From Terribium retamae (lineage in GTDB: Bacteria > Pseudomonadota > Alphaproteobacteria > Rhizobiales > Rhizobiaceae), in assembly GCF_022347545.1 (NCBI RefSeq), contig NZ_JAKREW010000005.1, forward strand, positions 62,001-126,000: 64,000 bases of DNA, given 5' to 3'. The notes beneath the pieces are model-generated. The model was not told the DNA's origin. It did not search any database and worked only from the letters and a program-made list of their open reading frames with translations. Position 1 is the stretch's first letter; each line of letters begins with the position of its first letter. Position numbers and translations under genes: made by a program. This document shows, piece after piece, positions 48,101 through 56,952 of the stretch.

Positions 48101-50383
48101 TCAGGCAGCGACCTGGCCCTCCACGGCATGTATCAACGCCTGTGGATCAAGCGGTTTGGTGACAAAACCGGAGGCGCCGTGGGCGAGCACGGCATGACGG
48201 GTTCTTTCCTGGCTGTCGGCCGAAAGCACCATGATCGGTATCGGCGCAACACCGGAAGCTTCCTCATGCCGGCGAATCGCCGCGATTGCGTCCATGCCGT
48301 CCATCAATGGCATGTGCAGGTCCATCAGCACCACGTCGTACCGCTTGGATGGATTTTCGGTGGCGACGGCTTCGACGGCGGCGCGCCCGTTGTTGACGAC
48401 ATCAACCTGATGACCTGCCCTCTGGAGCGTGGCGCGCGCGAGCATGGCATTGATGTCATTGTCCTCGGCGATCAACACTGAAAGGCTGCCTGAAGGATGA
48501 GGCGCGGCAAGAGGTGGCGTCATGGGGGCTGTGGCCGGCAGCGGCCCGCCGACAGCGGCCTGGCCGGCCAGAAGTACCCGAAGCAGGGTCTCGCCACGAA
48601 TGGGTCGTGCCAGGAATGTCGCGTAGCCGCCGGCGCGGAATTCGACCAAAGCGCCGCGATCAGCCGGCGCGATCAAGGTCACCGCGTCACAAGCAGCGAA
48701 ACCGGATTGCCGCAGGCGCTTGAGGGTCCGGCAATCGCTGTCTTCGAGCCGCGCATCGATCAGCAGAACATTGCAGAACATTGCGAAGGGCAGCGCCTGG
48801 GCCGCATTGGCAACTATTTCGGCGCGGCCGCCATGTGCGCGGACGGTACGGGCAATGGCCTCGGCCTCGACGATGTTTTCGGACACGATAACGGCGCGAC
48901 GATCGGCCAGGACGCCGGTGCGGTCGTCATTCGCCTCGATCGCTTCCCTTGCCGGCAATTCGAAGACGAATTCGGAGCCTTCGCCGGGCGCGCTGGAAAC
49001 AGTGATCGTACCGTTCATGGCCGCGGCCAGTCGCCTGGAAATGGCCAGTCCCAGCCCGGCGCCACCATGCTTGCGTGTCGAAGTGCCGTCGGCCTGTTCG
49101 AAATCCTCGAAGATGCGGTCCATGTCCGCCTCGCTGAGACCTGGACCGGTATCGTTGATCGAGAAAGCCAGTCGATCGCCTTCAGCGTTGCGCTTGCGCG
49201 ACAGGCTGACTAGCACGCCGCCTGTTTCGGTGAATTTAACGGCGTTGCCGATCAAATTGAGCAGCACCTGCCGAACACGACCGGGATCGGCGGTGACGAT
49301 CTGCGGTACGTCAGGTTCGACATGACAGGCCAGGCCGATGCCTTTGGCGAATGCGCGCGCAGCCAGCAATTCCACGACGTTGTCGGCAATTTCACGCAAC
49401 GACATCGGCTGCGGTTCGGGCGCGAAGCGGCCGGCCTCGATCTTGGAATAGTCGAGCAGATCTTCGATCAGGGCGAGCAATGCGCTGGCGGAGGTGGAAA
49501 CCGCGCCGACATAAGTGCGCTGTTCAGGCGTCAACCGCGTGTCGGCTAAAAGTTTGGCCATGCCCATAATGCCGTTCATGGGCGTTCGGATTTCGTGGCT
49601 GACGGTGGCGAGGAAGCGCGATTTCGCCTGGCTGGCATATTCGGCGCGCTCACGTGCGTTGATCAGCGAGGATTCGGCCTGTTTGCGCGCTGTGATGTCA
49701 CGCGCGATCGCCCGGTGCGAAACCTCGGTGCTGTGCTTGTCGCGCATCGACAGCTCGATCCACGAAAACCAGCGTGGGCCATGTGGTGTACGGATGGCGA
49801 CATCGGTCGAACTCAGGCAGTCGTCCTCGGAAAATGCGGCATCTGGAACCACGCCGATATCGATGCCGAGTTCCGCCAGCGTCATCCCGGCGAGGTCGGG
49901 CTGATCGCGTCCGACCAGCTGGGCGAAAATCCGATTGGCGTAGACAATGCGGCCATCGCGGTCGCGGTGGACTACAAGGTCACCGAGCGCATCGATGAGG
50001 CCACGAAAGCGTTCCTCGCTCTCCTGCATCTCCCACATGCGGTCGGCCATGCTCTCGATTTCGGCGCGGCTGCGGGTGGTCGCGTCATCGAGAACGGTGA
50101 CGACGCCCCGCTCGCTGCGCCTTGCGCGTATGAACATGGCGAAACCGGCCAGGCTGGTGATCAGCATGCCGATGGCAATGAAAGGTGGCGCACCTGTGAG
50201 ATGCGAAAGACCTGCAAGCACAACAAGCGCAACGAAGATGGCGAAGGGCAGGCCCTCGTGTTCGCGCCTGTCCAGTGTCGGTACCAGTGGAGGCGTCGTG
50301 TCCAACACGCGGCGCGTTGCCGGCTCAGCCGGGTCCGCGCGATGTTCCACTTCAACCGTCGTTGCAGCCCTGTCCCCAATCAT
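48101..50383 (-). CDS. Hybrid sensor histidine kinase with PAS domain and two receiver domains
   Basis: A membrane-bound signalling protein. Of 760 residues, two helices (about 44-86) anchor it. A PAS domain (about 122-235; RFRGLIDALGDLVVHRDRDGRIVYANRIFAQLVG) and a dimerisation domain with the phosphorylated His263 (FLATVSHEIRTPMNGIMG) follow. The ATPase is about 375-490 (NLIGNAVKFTETGG, DTGPGLSEADM, GGAGLGLAISRRLAAAMNG). A degenerate receiver covers about 505-615 (VLLIDARLEDSDCRTL). A canonical C-terminal receiver (635-760) has AEDNDINAM, Asp688 in VVLMDLHMP and a Lys in FVTKPLD. It has no partner regulator nearby. Input is unknown. Confidence 0.93.
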   Translation of the reverse strand: MIGDRAATTVEVEHRADPAEPATRRVLDTTPPLVPTLDRREHEGLPFAIFVALVVLAGLSHLTGAPPFIAIGMLITSLAGFAMFIRARRSERGVVTVLDDATTRSRAEIESMADRMWEMQESEERFRGLIDALGDLVVHRDRDGRIVYANRIFAQLVGRDQPDLAGMTLAELGIDIGVVPDAAFSEDDCLSSTDVAIRTPHGPRWFSWIELSMRDKHSTEVSHRAIARDITARKQAESSLINARERAEYASQAKSRFLATVSHEIRTPMNGIMGMAKLLADTRLTPEQRTYVGAVSTSASALLALIEDLLDYSKIEAGRFAPEPQPMSLREIADNVVELLAARAFAKGIGLACHVEPDVPQIVTADPGRVRQVLLNLIGNAVKFTETGGVLVSLSRKRNAEGDRLAFSINDTGPGLSEADMDRIFEDFEQADGTSTRKHGGAGLGLAISRRLAAAMNGTITVSSAPGEGSEFVFELPAREAIEANDDRTGVLADRRAVIVSENIVEAEAIARTVRAHGGRAEIVANAAQALPFAMFCNVLLIDARLEDSDCRTLKRLRQSGFAACDAVTLIAPADRGALVEFRAGGYATFLARPIRGETLLRVLLAGQAAVGGPLPATAPMTPPLAAPHPSGSLSVLIAEDNDINAMLARATLQRAGHQVDVVNNGRAAVEAVATENPSKRYDVVLMDLHMPLMDGMDAIAAIRRHEEASGVAPIPIMVLSADSQERTRHAVLAHGASGFVTKPLDPQALIHAVEGQVAA

Positions 50384-50564
50384 GTGGCTATCTTAGTCAC
50401 AGATAAATTATGGAAGGCTGCCCCGAACTGCTCGAATTTTAGCGAATTTGCGGGTTTCGAAGCCGTGGTGGCGATCGACCCGGACGCGGCCGATTAGCTG
50501 CGCTGGTCGAGATCGTGCGAACGCCAGATATGGAGACCTCATGCAATCAATGTAACGTTGGCCG

Positions 50565-51473
50565 ATGATCGAGATTCGCTTGCTCCGTCAGTTCGTCGCC
50601 GTCGCCGAAGAACTGCATTTCCATCGTGCGGCGGAGCGGCTGCATATGGCTCAGCCCCCGCTCAGCCAGGCGATCCGTCGACTGGAGACCGAAATTGGCG
50701 CGCCGCTGTTCATAAGGAACAACCGTAACGTGGCTTTGACGCTCGCTGGCATCTCGTTTCTGGATACGGCGCGCGCCATTCTCGGGACACTCGAAGCGGG
50801 TGTTGAGCAGGCCAGGCGCGTGGCGTCGGGAACGAGCGGCAGCTTGCGCGTCGTGTTCGTGGGCACGCTGCATTTCAATTTCCTTCCCAAGCTGGTGCAG
50901 GTTTTCCGCTCCCGGCTGCCTGATGTTGAATTGATGCTGCGGGAGGCAACGACGGCCGAGCAGATCGCTGCCCTGAAGGCGGGTTCAGCCGATATTGGAT
51001 TGATGCGACGGCCGGGTGTCGTCGTTCCGGAACTCGTTTTCGAGCGCGTTGCGCGCGAGGAGATTGTGGTGGCATTGCCGGATGGTCACGCTCAGGCTGG
51101 CAACCAACGAGTCTCTCTCGCCGCTCTGGCACAAGACAATTTCATCGCAACCCCGCGCTCCGAAGGCATGGGTTTCTACGATCAGATGATCGCACTCTGT
51201 AATGCAGCAGGCTTTTCGCCACGCATCGTGCAAGAGGCCAGGCAAATCGAAACCATCGCCGGGCTGGTCGCAGGCGGGCTCGGTATCGCCCTCGTCCCGG
51301 CCTCCATCAGGCAGGGACTGCGTGACGGCATCGTTTTTAGACCAATATCGACGGACGGGGCGGAGGATGCGCGGTTCCTGGACGTCCTCGCGGCCTGGGA
51401 CGCGTCGAAGCCGATTCCCGCCAGAGACCAATTTCTCGAGATCGTCCGACAGTCAGGCCATTTGATATCTTAG
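50565..51473 (+). CDS. LysR-family transcriptional regulator
   Basis: The 302-residue product has the LysR helix-turn-helix (EIRLLRQFVAVAEELHFHRAAERLHMAQPPLSQAIRRLETEIGAPLFIRNNRNVALTLAG, residues 3-62). A two-lobed effector domain follows (GSLRVVFVGTLHFNFLPKLVQVFRSRLPDVELMLRE, IGLMRRP, VALPDGH, IAGLVAGGLGIALVPASI). It belongs to the CbbR/BenM-like general group. It is followed by a NIPSNAP-family gene in the same direction, with an inverted repeat around its stop codon. The regulated target and effector are unknown. Confidence 0.92.
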   Translation: MIEIRLLRQFVAVAEELHFHRAAERLHMAQPPLSQAIRRLETEIGAPLFIRNNRNVALTLAGISFLDTARAILGTLEAGVEQARRVASGTSGSLRVVFVGTLHFNFLPKLVQVFRSRLPDVELMLREATTAEQIAALKAGSADIGLMRRPGVVVPELVFERVAREEIVVALPDGHAQAGNQRVSLAALAQDNFIATPRSEGMGFYDQMIALCNAAGFSPRIVQEARQIETIAGLVAGGLGIALVPASIRQGLRDGIVFRPISTDGAEDARFLDVLAAWDASKPIPARDQFLEIVRQSGHLIS

Positions 51474-51486
51474 AAATATCAAATGG
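51458..51486. promoter_or_regulatory. Perfect inverted repeat at the LysR stop codon
   Basis: CCATTTGATAT at 51458-51468 is the exact complement of ATATCAAATGG at 51476-51486, with the stop codon in the 7-base spacer. An A/T-rich run (TAATATATAATATATTTT) follows on the plus strand. It could end the LysR transcript or be a binding site upstream of the NIPSNAP gene. Confidence 0.55.
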
Positions 51487-51557
51487 TAATATATAATATA
51501 TTTTACCTGCGGCCTTCGATTGCTCATTCTGTTCATGAAGCCAGAGCGGGGTGAACC

Positions 51558-52037
51558 ATGAGCATTGGCGAAAAGCCGTCACACGGTGGACGAGCCGAGA
51601 CAGGCTCCACATTATCCCTCAATCGCCGGGAGATATTGGCAACTGTACTCGTGGCGGCATGGCCGACGATCGCTCCTGCCTTGGCTGAAAAGCAGAAAGG
51701 AGACATACGAGTGATCCACCAATTGCGCGTCTATGAGATATTCGAAACAAACAAGGCGGCTTTTCATGCCCGCTTCCGCGACCACGCCATCCGTATCATG
51801 AAAAGATATGGCTTCGACTTCGTGGCGCTATGGGAGACGCAGACACTAGGGCGAACCGAGTTCGTCTACATGCTTCGCTGGCCGGACGAGCAGACAATGA
51901 CCGCGGCCTGGGAGAAGTTCATGGCCGACAGCGAATGGTCCGAGATCAAGGAGAAAACCGCGGCTGAATCCGGCGATATGGTCGGCCAGATAACCGAACG
52001 CGTGCTGCGTCCGACCGACTATTCCGCGGTGATCTGA
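51558..52037 (+). CDS. NIPSNAP-family protein with N-terminal signal-like segment
   Basis: NIPSNAP proteins have a ferredoxin-like dimeric alpha/beta barrel; few have known roles. The 159-residue product has the family pattern IHQLRVYEIFETNKAAFHARFRDHAIRIMKRYGFDFVALWETQTLGRTEFVYMLRWPDEQTMTAAWEKFMADSEWSEIKEKT. It is preceded by RRE-ILATVLVAAWPTIAPALA, which looks like a twin-arginine or Sec signal peptide, so it may be exported, unlike most of the family. GAGCGGGGTGAACC precedes the ATG. It pairs with the LysR gene. The A/T-rich gap before it contrasts with the GC-rich surroundings. Confidence 0.85.
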   Translation: MSIGEKPSHGGRAETGSTLSLNRREILATVLVAAWPTIAPALAEKQKGDIRVIHQLRVYEIFETNKAAFHARFRDHAIRIMKRYGFDFVALWETQTLGRTEFVYMLRWPDEQTMTAAWEKFMADSEWSEIKEKTAAESGDMVGQITERVLRPTDYSAVI

Positions 52038-52052
52038 TAACGCCTTGTCACC

Positions 52053-53042
52053 TCACATATCGACGACGACACGCCCGCGGATCTTGCCGTCCACGATGTC
52101 GGTAGCGGCGGCAATGATGCCGTCGAAACCGATGGTGGTGGAAAGCGCCTTGAGTTTCGTCAGGTCGAGGTCGCGGCCGATGCGTCGCCAAGCTTCTAGC
52201 CGCACGTCCTTCGGCGCCATCACGGAATCGATGCCGAGAAGCGACACGCCGCGCAGGATGAAGGGAGCGACGGACGAGGGCAGGTCCATGCCTCCAGCCA
52301 GCCCGCAGGCGGCAATGGCACCGCCATAGGCGGTCATCGACAGGACATTGGCAAGCGTGGTCGAACCGACAGCGTCGACACCGCCGGCCCAGCGTTCCTT
52401 TGCCAGCGGTTTTGCCGGTCCGGTCAGTTCGTCGCGGGCGATGATTTCGGCTGCGCCTAGATCGCGCAGATAAGTCTCTTGCGAGGGGCGTCCTGTCGAG
52501 GCGATGACGTGATAGCCGAGTTTCGACAGGATCGCGACGGCGACGGAACCGACGCCGCCGGCTGCACCAGTCACGATCACCGGTCCACGCTGCGGCACGA
52601 TGCCGTGACGCTCCAGCGCCATCACCGAGAGCATTGCCGTATAGCCGGCGGTGCCGACGGCCATGGCATCATGCGCCGACATGCCTTCCGGCAACGGCAC
52701 CAGCCAGTCGCCCTTCACACGGGCGCGTTCCGCATAGGCACCGTAATGGGTCTCGCCCACGCCCCAGCCATTCAGGATGACCCGGTCGCCCTTGCGCCAG
52801 TCGACATGGTCGGAGGAAAGCACCGTACCGGCGAAATCGATGCCGGGCACCAGCGGCCAGCGGCGCACCACGGGCGCTTTGCCGGTGATGGCCAATCCAT
52901 CCTTGTAATTCACCGTCGTGGCCTCGACCGCAACGGTGACATCGCCTTCCATCAGGTCGGCCTCGGTCAGCTCGGTGATCGTGACAGACTGCTTCTTGTC
53001 CTCATCGCGAGAGACCAGAATGGCTTTGAAAGTGTCCGGCAC
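52053..53042 (-). CDS. acuI: AcuI/YhdH-type acrylyl-CoA reductase (MDR family)
   Basis: A zinc-free medium-chain NADPH oxidoreductase that, in characterised members, reduces acrylyl-CoA to propionyl-CoA. The 329-residue product has the YhdH pattern: [93 protein letters not shown] and the NADPH loop [29 protein letters not shown] follow. Catalytic-site features of AcuI (Tyr/Asp of NYKDGLA) are present. It is convergent with the NIPSNAP gene, ending 16 bases away. No acrylate or DMSP gene is adjacent. Confidence 0.9.
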   Translation of the reverse strand: MPDTFKAILVSRDEDKKQSVTITELTEADLMEGDVTVAVEATTVNYKDGLAITGKAPVVRRWPLVPGIDFAGTVLSSDHVDWRKGDRVILNGWGVGETHYGAYAERARVKGDWLVPLPEGMSAHDAMAVGTAGYTAMLSVMALERHGIVPQRGPVIVTGAAGGVGSVAVAILSKLGYHVIASTGRPSQETYLRDLGAAEIIARDELTGPAKPLAKERWAGGVDAVGSTTLANVLSMTAYGGAIAACGLAGGMDLPSSVAPFILRGVSLLGIDSVMAPKDVRLEAWRRIGRDLDLTKLKALSTTIGFDGIIAAATDIVDGKIRGRVVVDM

Positions 53043-53126
53043 TGGCTGCTCCTCGATCCTGGATGAGGGGATCAGGCTAGTTCGAAAACAGGCGCGGTCA
53101 ACCGCCGCGCACTTCTGCTGGACTTC

Positions 53127-53600
53127 CTAAGGTCGCGGTTGCCGCCGCCAGGAAAGGAATTCGTCGAGCACGACGGCGGCGGCGCCCACCGAAATGAAGG
53201 CATCAGCCAGGTTGAAGATGGCAAATGACCAGACCGGCGTATGGAACAAGATGTAGTCGATGACGTGACCGTAGACGGTGCGGTCGATGACATTGCCGAC
53301 GGCGCCGCCGACGATCAGCGCGAAGCCGATTCGGGCGAGCACCTGGTGCGGTGGGGTTTTCAGCGCCAGATAGAGCACAAAAACAACCACTACCGCTGCA
53401 ATCGCTATCAGGCCAGTGTCGCCCAACGATGAAAACATCGAGAAGGCAATGCCGGTGTTGTAGGTGCGGAAAAGCGCCAGGAAGGGCAGGAGATCGATCT
53501 TCTCCTGGAGGGGCAGGCCGGTTTCGACCCACTGCTTGATCCATTGGTCGAGTGCGATGGCGACGATGGTCAGCAGGGCATAAGGCGTCAGCGATTTCAG
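53127..53600 (-). CDS. lspA: Lipoprotein signal peptidase, apparent CTG start overlapping the upstream stop
   Basis: Cleaves signal peptides of prolipoproteins in the inner membrane. The core has four helices (YALLTIVAIALDQWIKQWV, GLIAIAAVVVVFVLYLA, FALIVGGAVGNVIDRTVYG, FAIFNLADAFISVGAAAVVL). Catalytic Asps are in GNVIDR and FNLADA. No ATG, GTG or TTG exists near the N-terminus of the fold. The frame is open upstream only through the end of the methyltransferase gene. CTG at 53600-53598 has GGAGG seven bases before it, overlaps the preceding TGA as CTGA, and gives a normal 157 residues (MKSLTPYALL). A start at 53720 would make an unusual 40-residue extension. Confidence 0.9.
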   Translation of the reverse strand: MKSLTPYALLTIVAIALDQWIKQWVETGLPLQEKIDLLPFLALFRTYNTGIAFSMFSSLGDTGLIAIAAVVVVFVLYLALKTPPHQVLARIGFALIVGGAVGNVIDRTVYGHVIDYILFHTPVWSFAIFNLADAFISVGAAAVVLDEFLSWRRQPRP

Positions 53601-54448
53601 GGTCGGTCCTCCAGCGTGAGCGCGCTGCGGCGGATTTCGAACAGCATGACGCCGGTGGCGACCGCGAGGTTCAGAGAATCCGCGCGTCCGGCTTGCGGGA
53701 TGCGCAGAAGTTTGTCGCAACTGTTCGCGAGATCGTCCGGCAGGCCCTGCTGTTCGTTGCCCATTAGGAGCAGCACCGGCCGGTTCGAAAAATCGACCGA
53801 GCGATAGTCGACAGCGCCTTTGAGATGTGTGCCGACCACGAGCCCTGGAAAGCTCTTGCGCCAGGACAGGAAAGCATCCGGCGTCGCCTTGGCGACCGGT
53901 ACTGCGAAAACCGAGCCCATGGTGGCGCGCACGGTTTCCAGCGAGAACGGGTCGGTGGTGTCGCCAATCAGGATGACGCCTTTGGCGCCGACGGCATCGA
54001 CGGTGCGCAGCACGGTGCCCAGATTGCCCGGATCGCGCACGCGGTCGAGCGCCACCCAGACATCGCCGTTTTTCGGGCGGACGTCCTTCAGCGTCCTATA
54101 TTTCTGCGAGAATACTCCGACCACCATCTGCGGATTGTCGCGACGGGTTATGGCGGACAGCACCTTCTCGGAGACTTCGAGCACGGTGCCGCCAGCGGCC
54201 ACAGTACGGGCTGCGACTTTTTCAACGGCCTGGTTGCCGCGTCCTGCCTTGGCGAAGACCAGCGTCTTGATCTGCCAGCCGAGGTCGAGGGCATCGATGA
54301 TCAGCTTCAGGCCTTCGGCCATAAAGGCGTTCTGGCTGTCGCGGAATTTCTTCAGCGCCAAAGCCTTGATGTCCTTCACCAGCGGATTGGCCAGGCTGGT
54401 GACCTCCTTGACCTGGCCAACGGCACGGCGGTTTTCATGTTCCGTCAT
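53597..54448 (-). CDS. SpoU/TrmH-family RNA 2'-O-methyltransferase
   Basis: Methylates ribose in rRNA or tRNA with S-adenosylmethionine. The 283-residue product has an N-terminal RNA-binding substrate domain (EVTSLANPLVKDIKALALKKFRDSQNAFMAEGLKLIIDAL). The knotted SPOUT domain follows: VALDRVRDPGNLGTVLRTVDAVGAKGVILIG (motif 1), PVLLLMGNEQQGLPDD (motif 2) and LRIPQAGRADSLNLAVATGVMLFEIRR (motif 3). All three family motifs are intact. The N-terminal part is of the 23S rRNA RlmB/TsnR group. It overlaps lspA by four bases and follows a dispersed repeat. Confidence 0.92.
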   Translation of the reverse strand: MTEHENRRAVGQVKEVTSLANPLVKDIKALALKKFRDSQNAFMAEGLKLIIDALDLGWQIKTLVFAKAGRGNQAVEKVAARTVAAGGTVLEVSEKVLSAITRRDNPQMVVGVFSQKYRTLKDVRPKNGDVWVALDRVRDPGNLGTVLRTVDAVGAKGVILIGDTTDPFSLETVRATMGSVFAVPVAKATPDAFLSWRKSFPGLVVGTHLKGAVDYRSVDFSNRPVLLLMGNEQQGLPDDLANSCDKLLRIPQAGRADSLNLAVATGVMLFEIRRSALTLEDRP

Positions 54449-54464
54449 TTTCGGCTCTTTTGTT

Positions 54465-54515
54465 TCCGCACGATCCTGTCCGAAAACCGGCTTCCACTTT
54501 TCGGGATCATGCGGA
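54465..54515. repeat. Dispersed palindromic repeat of the GATC...CGAAAACCGG type
   Basis: The plus strand reads GCACGATCCTGTCCGAAAACCGG and CTTCCACTTTTCGGGATCATGC. CCGAAAA pairs with TTTTCGG and GATC words flank both sides. The core CCGAAAACCGG-cttccac-TTTTCGGGATCATG is a well-known form in rhizobial intergenic regions. It separates two methyltransferase genes. Confidence 0.65.
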
Positions 54516-55667
54516 GACCCAACGCGAGAAGAGGGAAGTGGACAGCGCCCGTCCAGCCGACTGTTCGCGGATGATCAGCTCACCCGATTCCACGCGTCCG
54601 CCCATGCCTGCGAAGGTATCGCGCATCAGGGCATGGATGGCGAAAAAGGAGGACCGGATCGAATAGGCGGTCAAGACCACAGCCAGCGGCTTCGGCGTCA
54701 GGATAGAACGACAGATGTCCGTGAGTGCCGGTAGATGTTCGAACAATTGCCAGACTTCACCTTTTGGTCCGCGACCATAGGCTGGTGGATCGAACAGGAT
54801 GATATCGTAGCGGCTGCCGCGGCGTTCCTCACGCTCGGCGAATTTCATCGCATCCTCGACGATCCAGCGGATCGGCTTGTTGGCAAGACTGGCCATCTCC
54901 TGGTTTTCGCGCGCCCAGCCGATGGCTTTCTTGGAGGCATCGACATGGGTGACCTCGGCACCGGCGCGCGCAGCCACAAGCGAGGCAAGGCCGGTATAGC
55001 CGAACAGGTTCAACACCTTGACCGGGCGTTTGCTGTTCTCGATCAGCCCGGCCATGTGATCCCAGTGCGAGGCCTGCTCGGGAAAGACGCCGACATGGCG
55101 GAACGAGGTGAAGCGGCCGAGATAATCGATGCCGTCATGTTTCATCGGCCAGGTTTCGCCGAGCGGCTGGCCCGGGAAACGCCAACGACCCATGCCTTCC
55201 TCGTCGGTGTCGCCTGTAAAGATAGCGTCGGCCCGATCCCAGTCCTTGGCTGGCAGCGCCGGTTGCCAGATCGCCTGCCCCTCCGGCCGCACGATGCGGT
55301 AAGGGCCATATTGCTCCAGCTTCTGGCCGTTGCCGCTGTCCAGCAGTGCATAATCGGCATTGGGCGCGACTTCGAGGATCAATGGCAGCTTCTCGGCCGG
55401 CAGGATGCCTTCACGGCGCCTCAGCACGCGCTGCGCGGTTTCGCTTCTGGCCTCGCTGTGGGCTTCGTTTCTTTGTTCGCTCGGCCGGGGCGTATGATTT
55501 TCCCGACGCTCGGCCTTCGGCTCTGGCCGGGGTGCCGGCTTCTCTTGACGATGCTCGACCTTGCGCTCGGGCCGCTTGTTGCGGCCTCCGTCCTGAGCGC
55601 GCGGCGGCTGGGTGCCGCCGTCTCGGCGGCCTGATTTGTCCCGGCGTTTGTCGCGCGTGAATTTCAA
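54507..55667 (-). CDS. Class I SAM-dependent rRNA cytosine methyltransferase (RlmI/RlmKL-like)
   Basis: Probably methylates a 23S rRNA base. After a low-complexity, very basic N-terminus (about residues 1-75; RDKRRDKSGRRDGG, RPERKVEHRQEKPAPRPEP) comes a pre-catalytic domain (YALLDSGNGQKLEQYGPYRIVRPEG). The methyltransferase fold follows: VKVLNLFGYTGLASLVAARAGAEVTHVDASKKAIGWARENQ (motif I/post-I), PIRWIVEDAMKF and YDIILFDPPAYGRGPKGEVW (motif IV DPP). The start is uncertain. TTG at 55667 has GGAG eight bases before it and starts at KFTRDKRRDK; ATG 55724 and 55742 lack a site. The exact base is unknown. Confidence 0.88.
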   Translation of the reverse strand: MKFTRDKRRDKSGRRDGGTQPPRAQDGGRNKRPERKVEHRQEKPAPRPEPKAERRENHTPRPSEQRNEAHSEARSETAQRVLRRREGILPAEKLPLILEVAPNADYALLDSGNGQKLEQYGPYRIVRPEGQAIWQPALPAKDWDRADAIFTGDTDEEGMGRWRFPGQPLGETWPMKHDGIDYLGRFTSFRHVGVFPEQASHWDHMAGLIENSKRPVKVLNLFGYTGLASLVAARAGAEVTHVDASKKAIGWARENQEMASLANKPIRWIVEDAMKFAEREERRGSRYDIILFDPPAYGRGPKGEVWQLFEHLPALTDICRSILTPKPLAVVLTAYSIRSSFFAIHALMRDTFAGMGGRVESGELIIREQSAGRALSTSLFSRWVSA

Positions 55668-55815
55668 GAAGGACGCTCCGCGTTTCGCGCTGCTTTTGGC
55701 ATAGGGGCTGCAACCGCGCAACATGGAGGACCAGCGAAGCAAAGTTGGCGGAGCGCGAATGACGGCACCGACAAATTCAAGGGCACGGGAACGGCACGCG
55801 CGCTATAAGCGTCCC

Positions 55816-56505
55816 ATGTCGCGCTCCGAACGCCTGCTTGATCTCGTCCAGACCTTGCGCCGCCATCGCCTGCCGGTCAGCGCCCGCGCTTTGGCAAGCG
55901 AACTCGGCGTGTCGATCCGCACGCTCTACCGCGATATCGCCACGCTACAAGGACAAGGCGCGCCGATCGAAGGAGAGGCGGGGTTGGGTTATGTGCTGAG
56001 ACCCGGCTTCATGCTGCCGCCACTGATGTTCACCGACGAGGAGATCGAGGCCATCGTGCTCGGTTCGCGCTGGGTTGCCAAGCAGCCCGACAACCGGCTG
56101 TCCAAGGCGGCTGCCGATGCGCTTGCCAAGATCGCTGCCGTGCTGCCAGACGATCTGCGCGAAGATCTCGATGCGTCGACGCTTCTCGTCGGACCACGTA
56201 CGGGAGCCAGCGAAGGCATCGAACTGGCCGCCGTGCGCCAGGCGATCCGTGACGAGCAGAAACTTGCCATAACCTACAGCGATGCTGGTGGTTCCGACAG
56301 CGAGCGTATCGTGTGGCCTTTCGCGCTCGGCTTCTTCGACAAGGTACGGGTGATGGTGGCGTGGTGCGAGATGCGGCAGGATTTCCGGCATTTTCGCACA
56401 GACCGCATCGCGCGGCTGGATGCCACCGGCCTGCGTTATCCCAAGCGGCGTCAGGCGCTGCTCAAACAATGGCGCATGACATTGGAGGATGCACCGCAAC
56501 GTTGA
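55816..56505 (+). CDS. YafY-type WYL-domain transcriptional regulator
   Basis: A helix-turn-helix regulator with a WYL ligand domain. The start at ATG 55816 gives 229 residues; the frame is open to 55723 but those residues are not part of the fold. The DNA-binding part is MSRSERLLDLVQTLRRHRLPVSARALASELGVSIRTLYRDIATLQGQGAPIEGE. It continues with GYVLRPGFMLPPLMFTDEEIEAIVLGSRWVAKQ and the WYL region (LAITYSDAGGSDSERIVWPFALGFFDKVRVMVAWCEMRQDFRHFRTDRI). It is divergent from the methyltransferase gene and followed 66 bases on by a VOC gene, a pairing often seen. Confidence 0.9.
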   Translation: MSRSERLLDLVQTLRRHRLPVSARALASELGVSIRTLYRDIATLQGQGAPIEGEAGLGYVLRPGFMLPPLMFTDEEIEAIVLGSRWVAKQPDNRLSKAAADALAKIAAVLPDDLREDLDASTLLVGPRTGASEGIELAAVRQAIRDEQKLAITYSDAGGSDSERIVWPFALGFFDKVRVMVAWCEMRQDFRHFRTDRIARLDATGLRYPKRRQALLKQWRMTLEDAPQR

Positions 56506-56571
56506 TTGCTGCTGCCAGAATCTGACAGTGCTTCGGACTACGGTCTCTCCATCGCAACACGGAGAGCAACC

Positions 56572-56952
56572 ATGCAAAGCCCCGACTTCGTCATTCTTTA
56601 TGTCGACCAGCCGCAGGCAAGCGGGAAGTTTTATCAGGCGCTTTTCAATCGCGAGCCTGTGGAATCCTCACCGACCTTCGTGTTGTTCGTGCTAGACAAT
56701 GGCTTCAAGCTCGGGTTGTGGTCGCGGCATACGGTTCAGCCCGCCGCCGCTGTCTCCGGGGGAGGTGGGGAGATCGTCTTCCAGCTCCAAACGCCCGGTG
56801 CCGTCGACGCTACGCATATGGATTGGGCAGCTCGCGGCCTCTCGATCCTGCAAACTCCGACCGATATGGATTTCGGTCGCACCTTCGTGGCGCTCGACCC
56901 CGACAAGCACAGGCTGCGCGTCTATTGGTTGAATGACGCGGGCCAGCCATGA
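56572..56952 (+). CDS. VOC (glyoxalase/PhnB-like) protein
   Basis: A metal-dependent or ligand-binding vicinal-oxygen-chelate fold protein. The ATG at 56572 follows GGAGAGCAACC and gives 126 residues. The pattern is SPDFVILYVDQPQASGKFYQALFNREPVESSPTFVLFVLDNGFKLGLWSRHTV, then DMDFGRTFVALDPDKHRLRVYWL. This belongs to the PhnB-like/YP_... group of glyoxalase homologs that often follow a YafY regulator. The metal residues at the usual positions are partly replaced, so it may bind a ligand. The stop overlaps the EVE remnant (ATGA). Confidence 0.87.
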   Translation: MQSPDFVILYVDQPQASGKFYQALFNREPVESSPTFVLFVLDNGFKLGLWSRHTVQPAAAVSGGGGEIVFQLQTPGAVDATHMDWAARGLSILQTPTDMDFGRTFVALDPDKHRLRVYWLNDAGQP

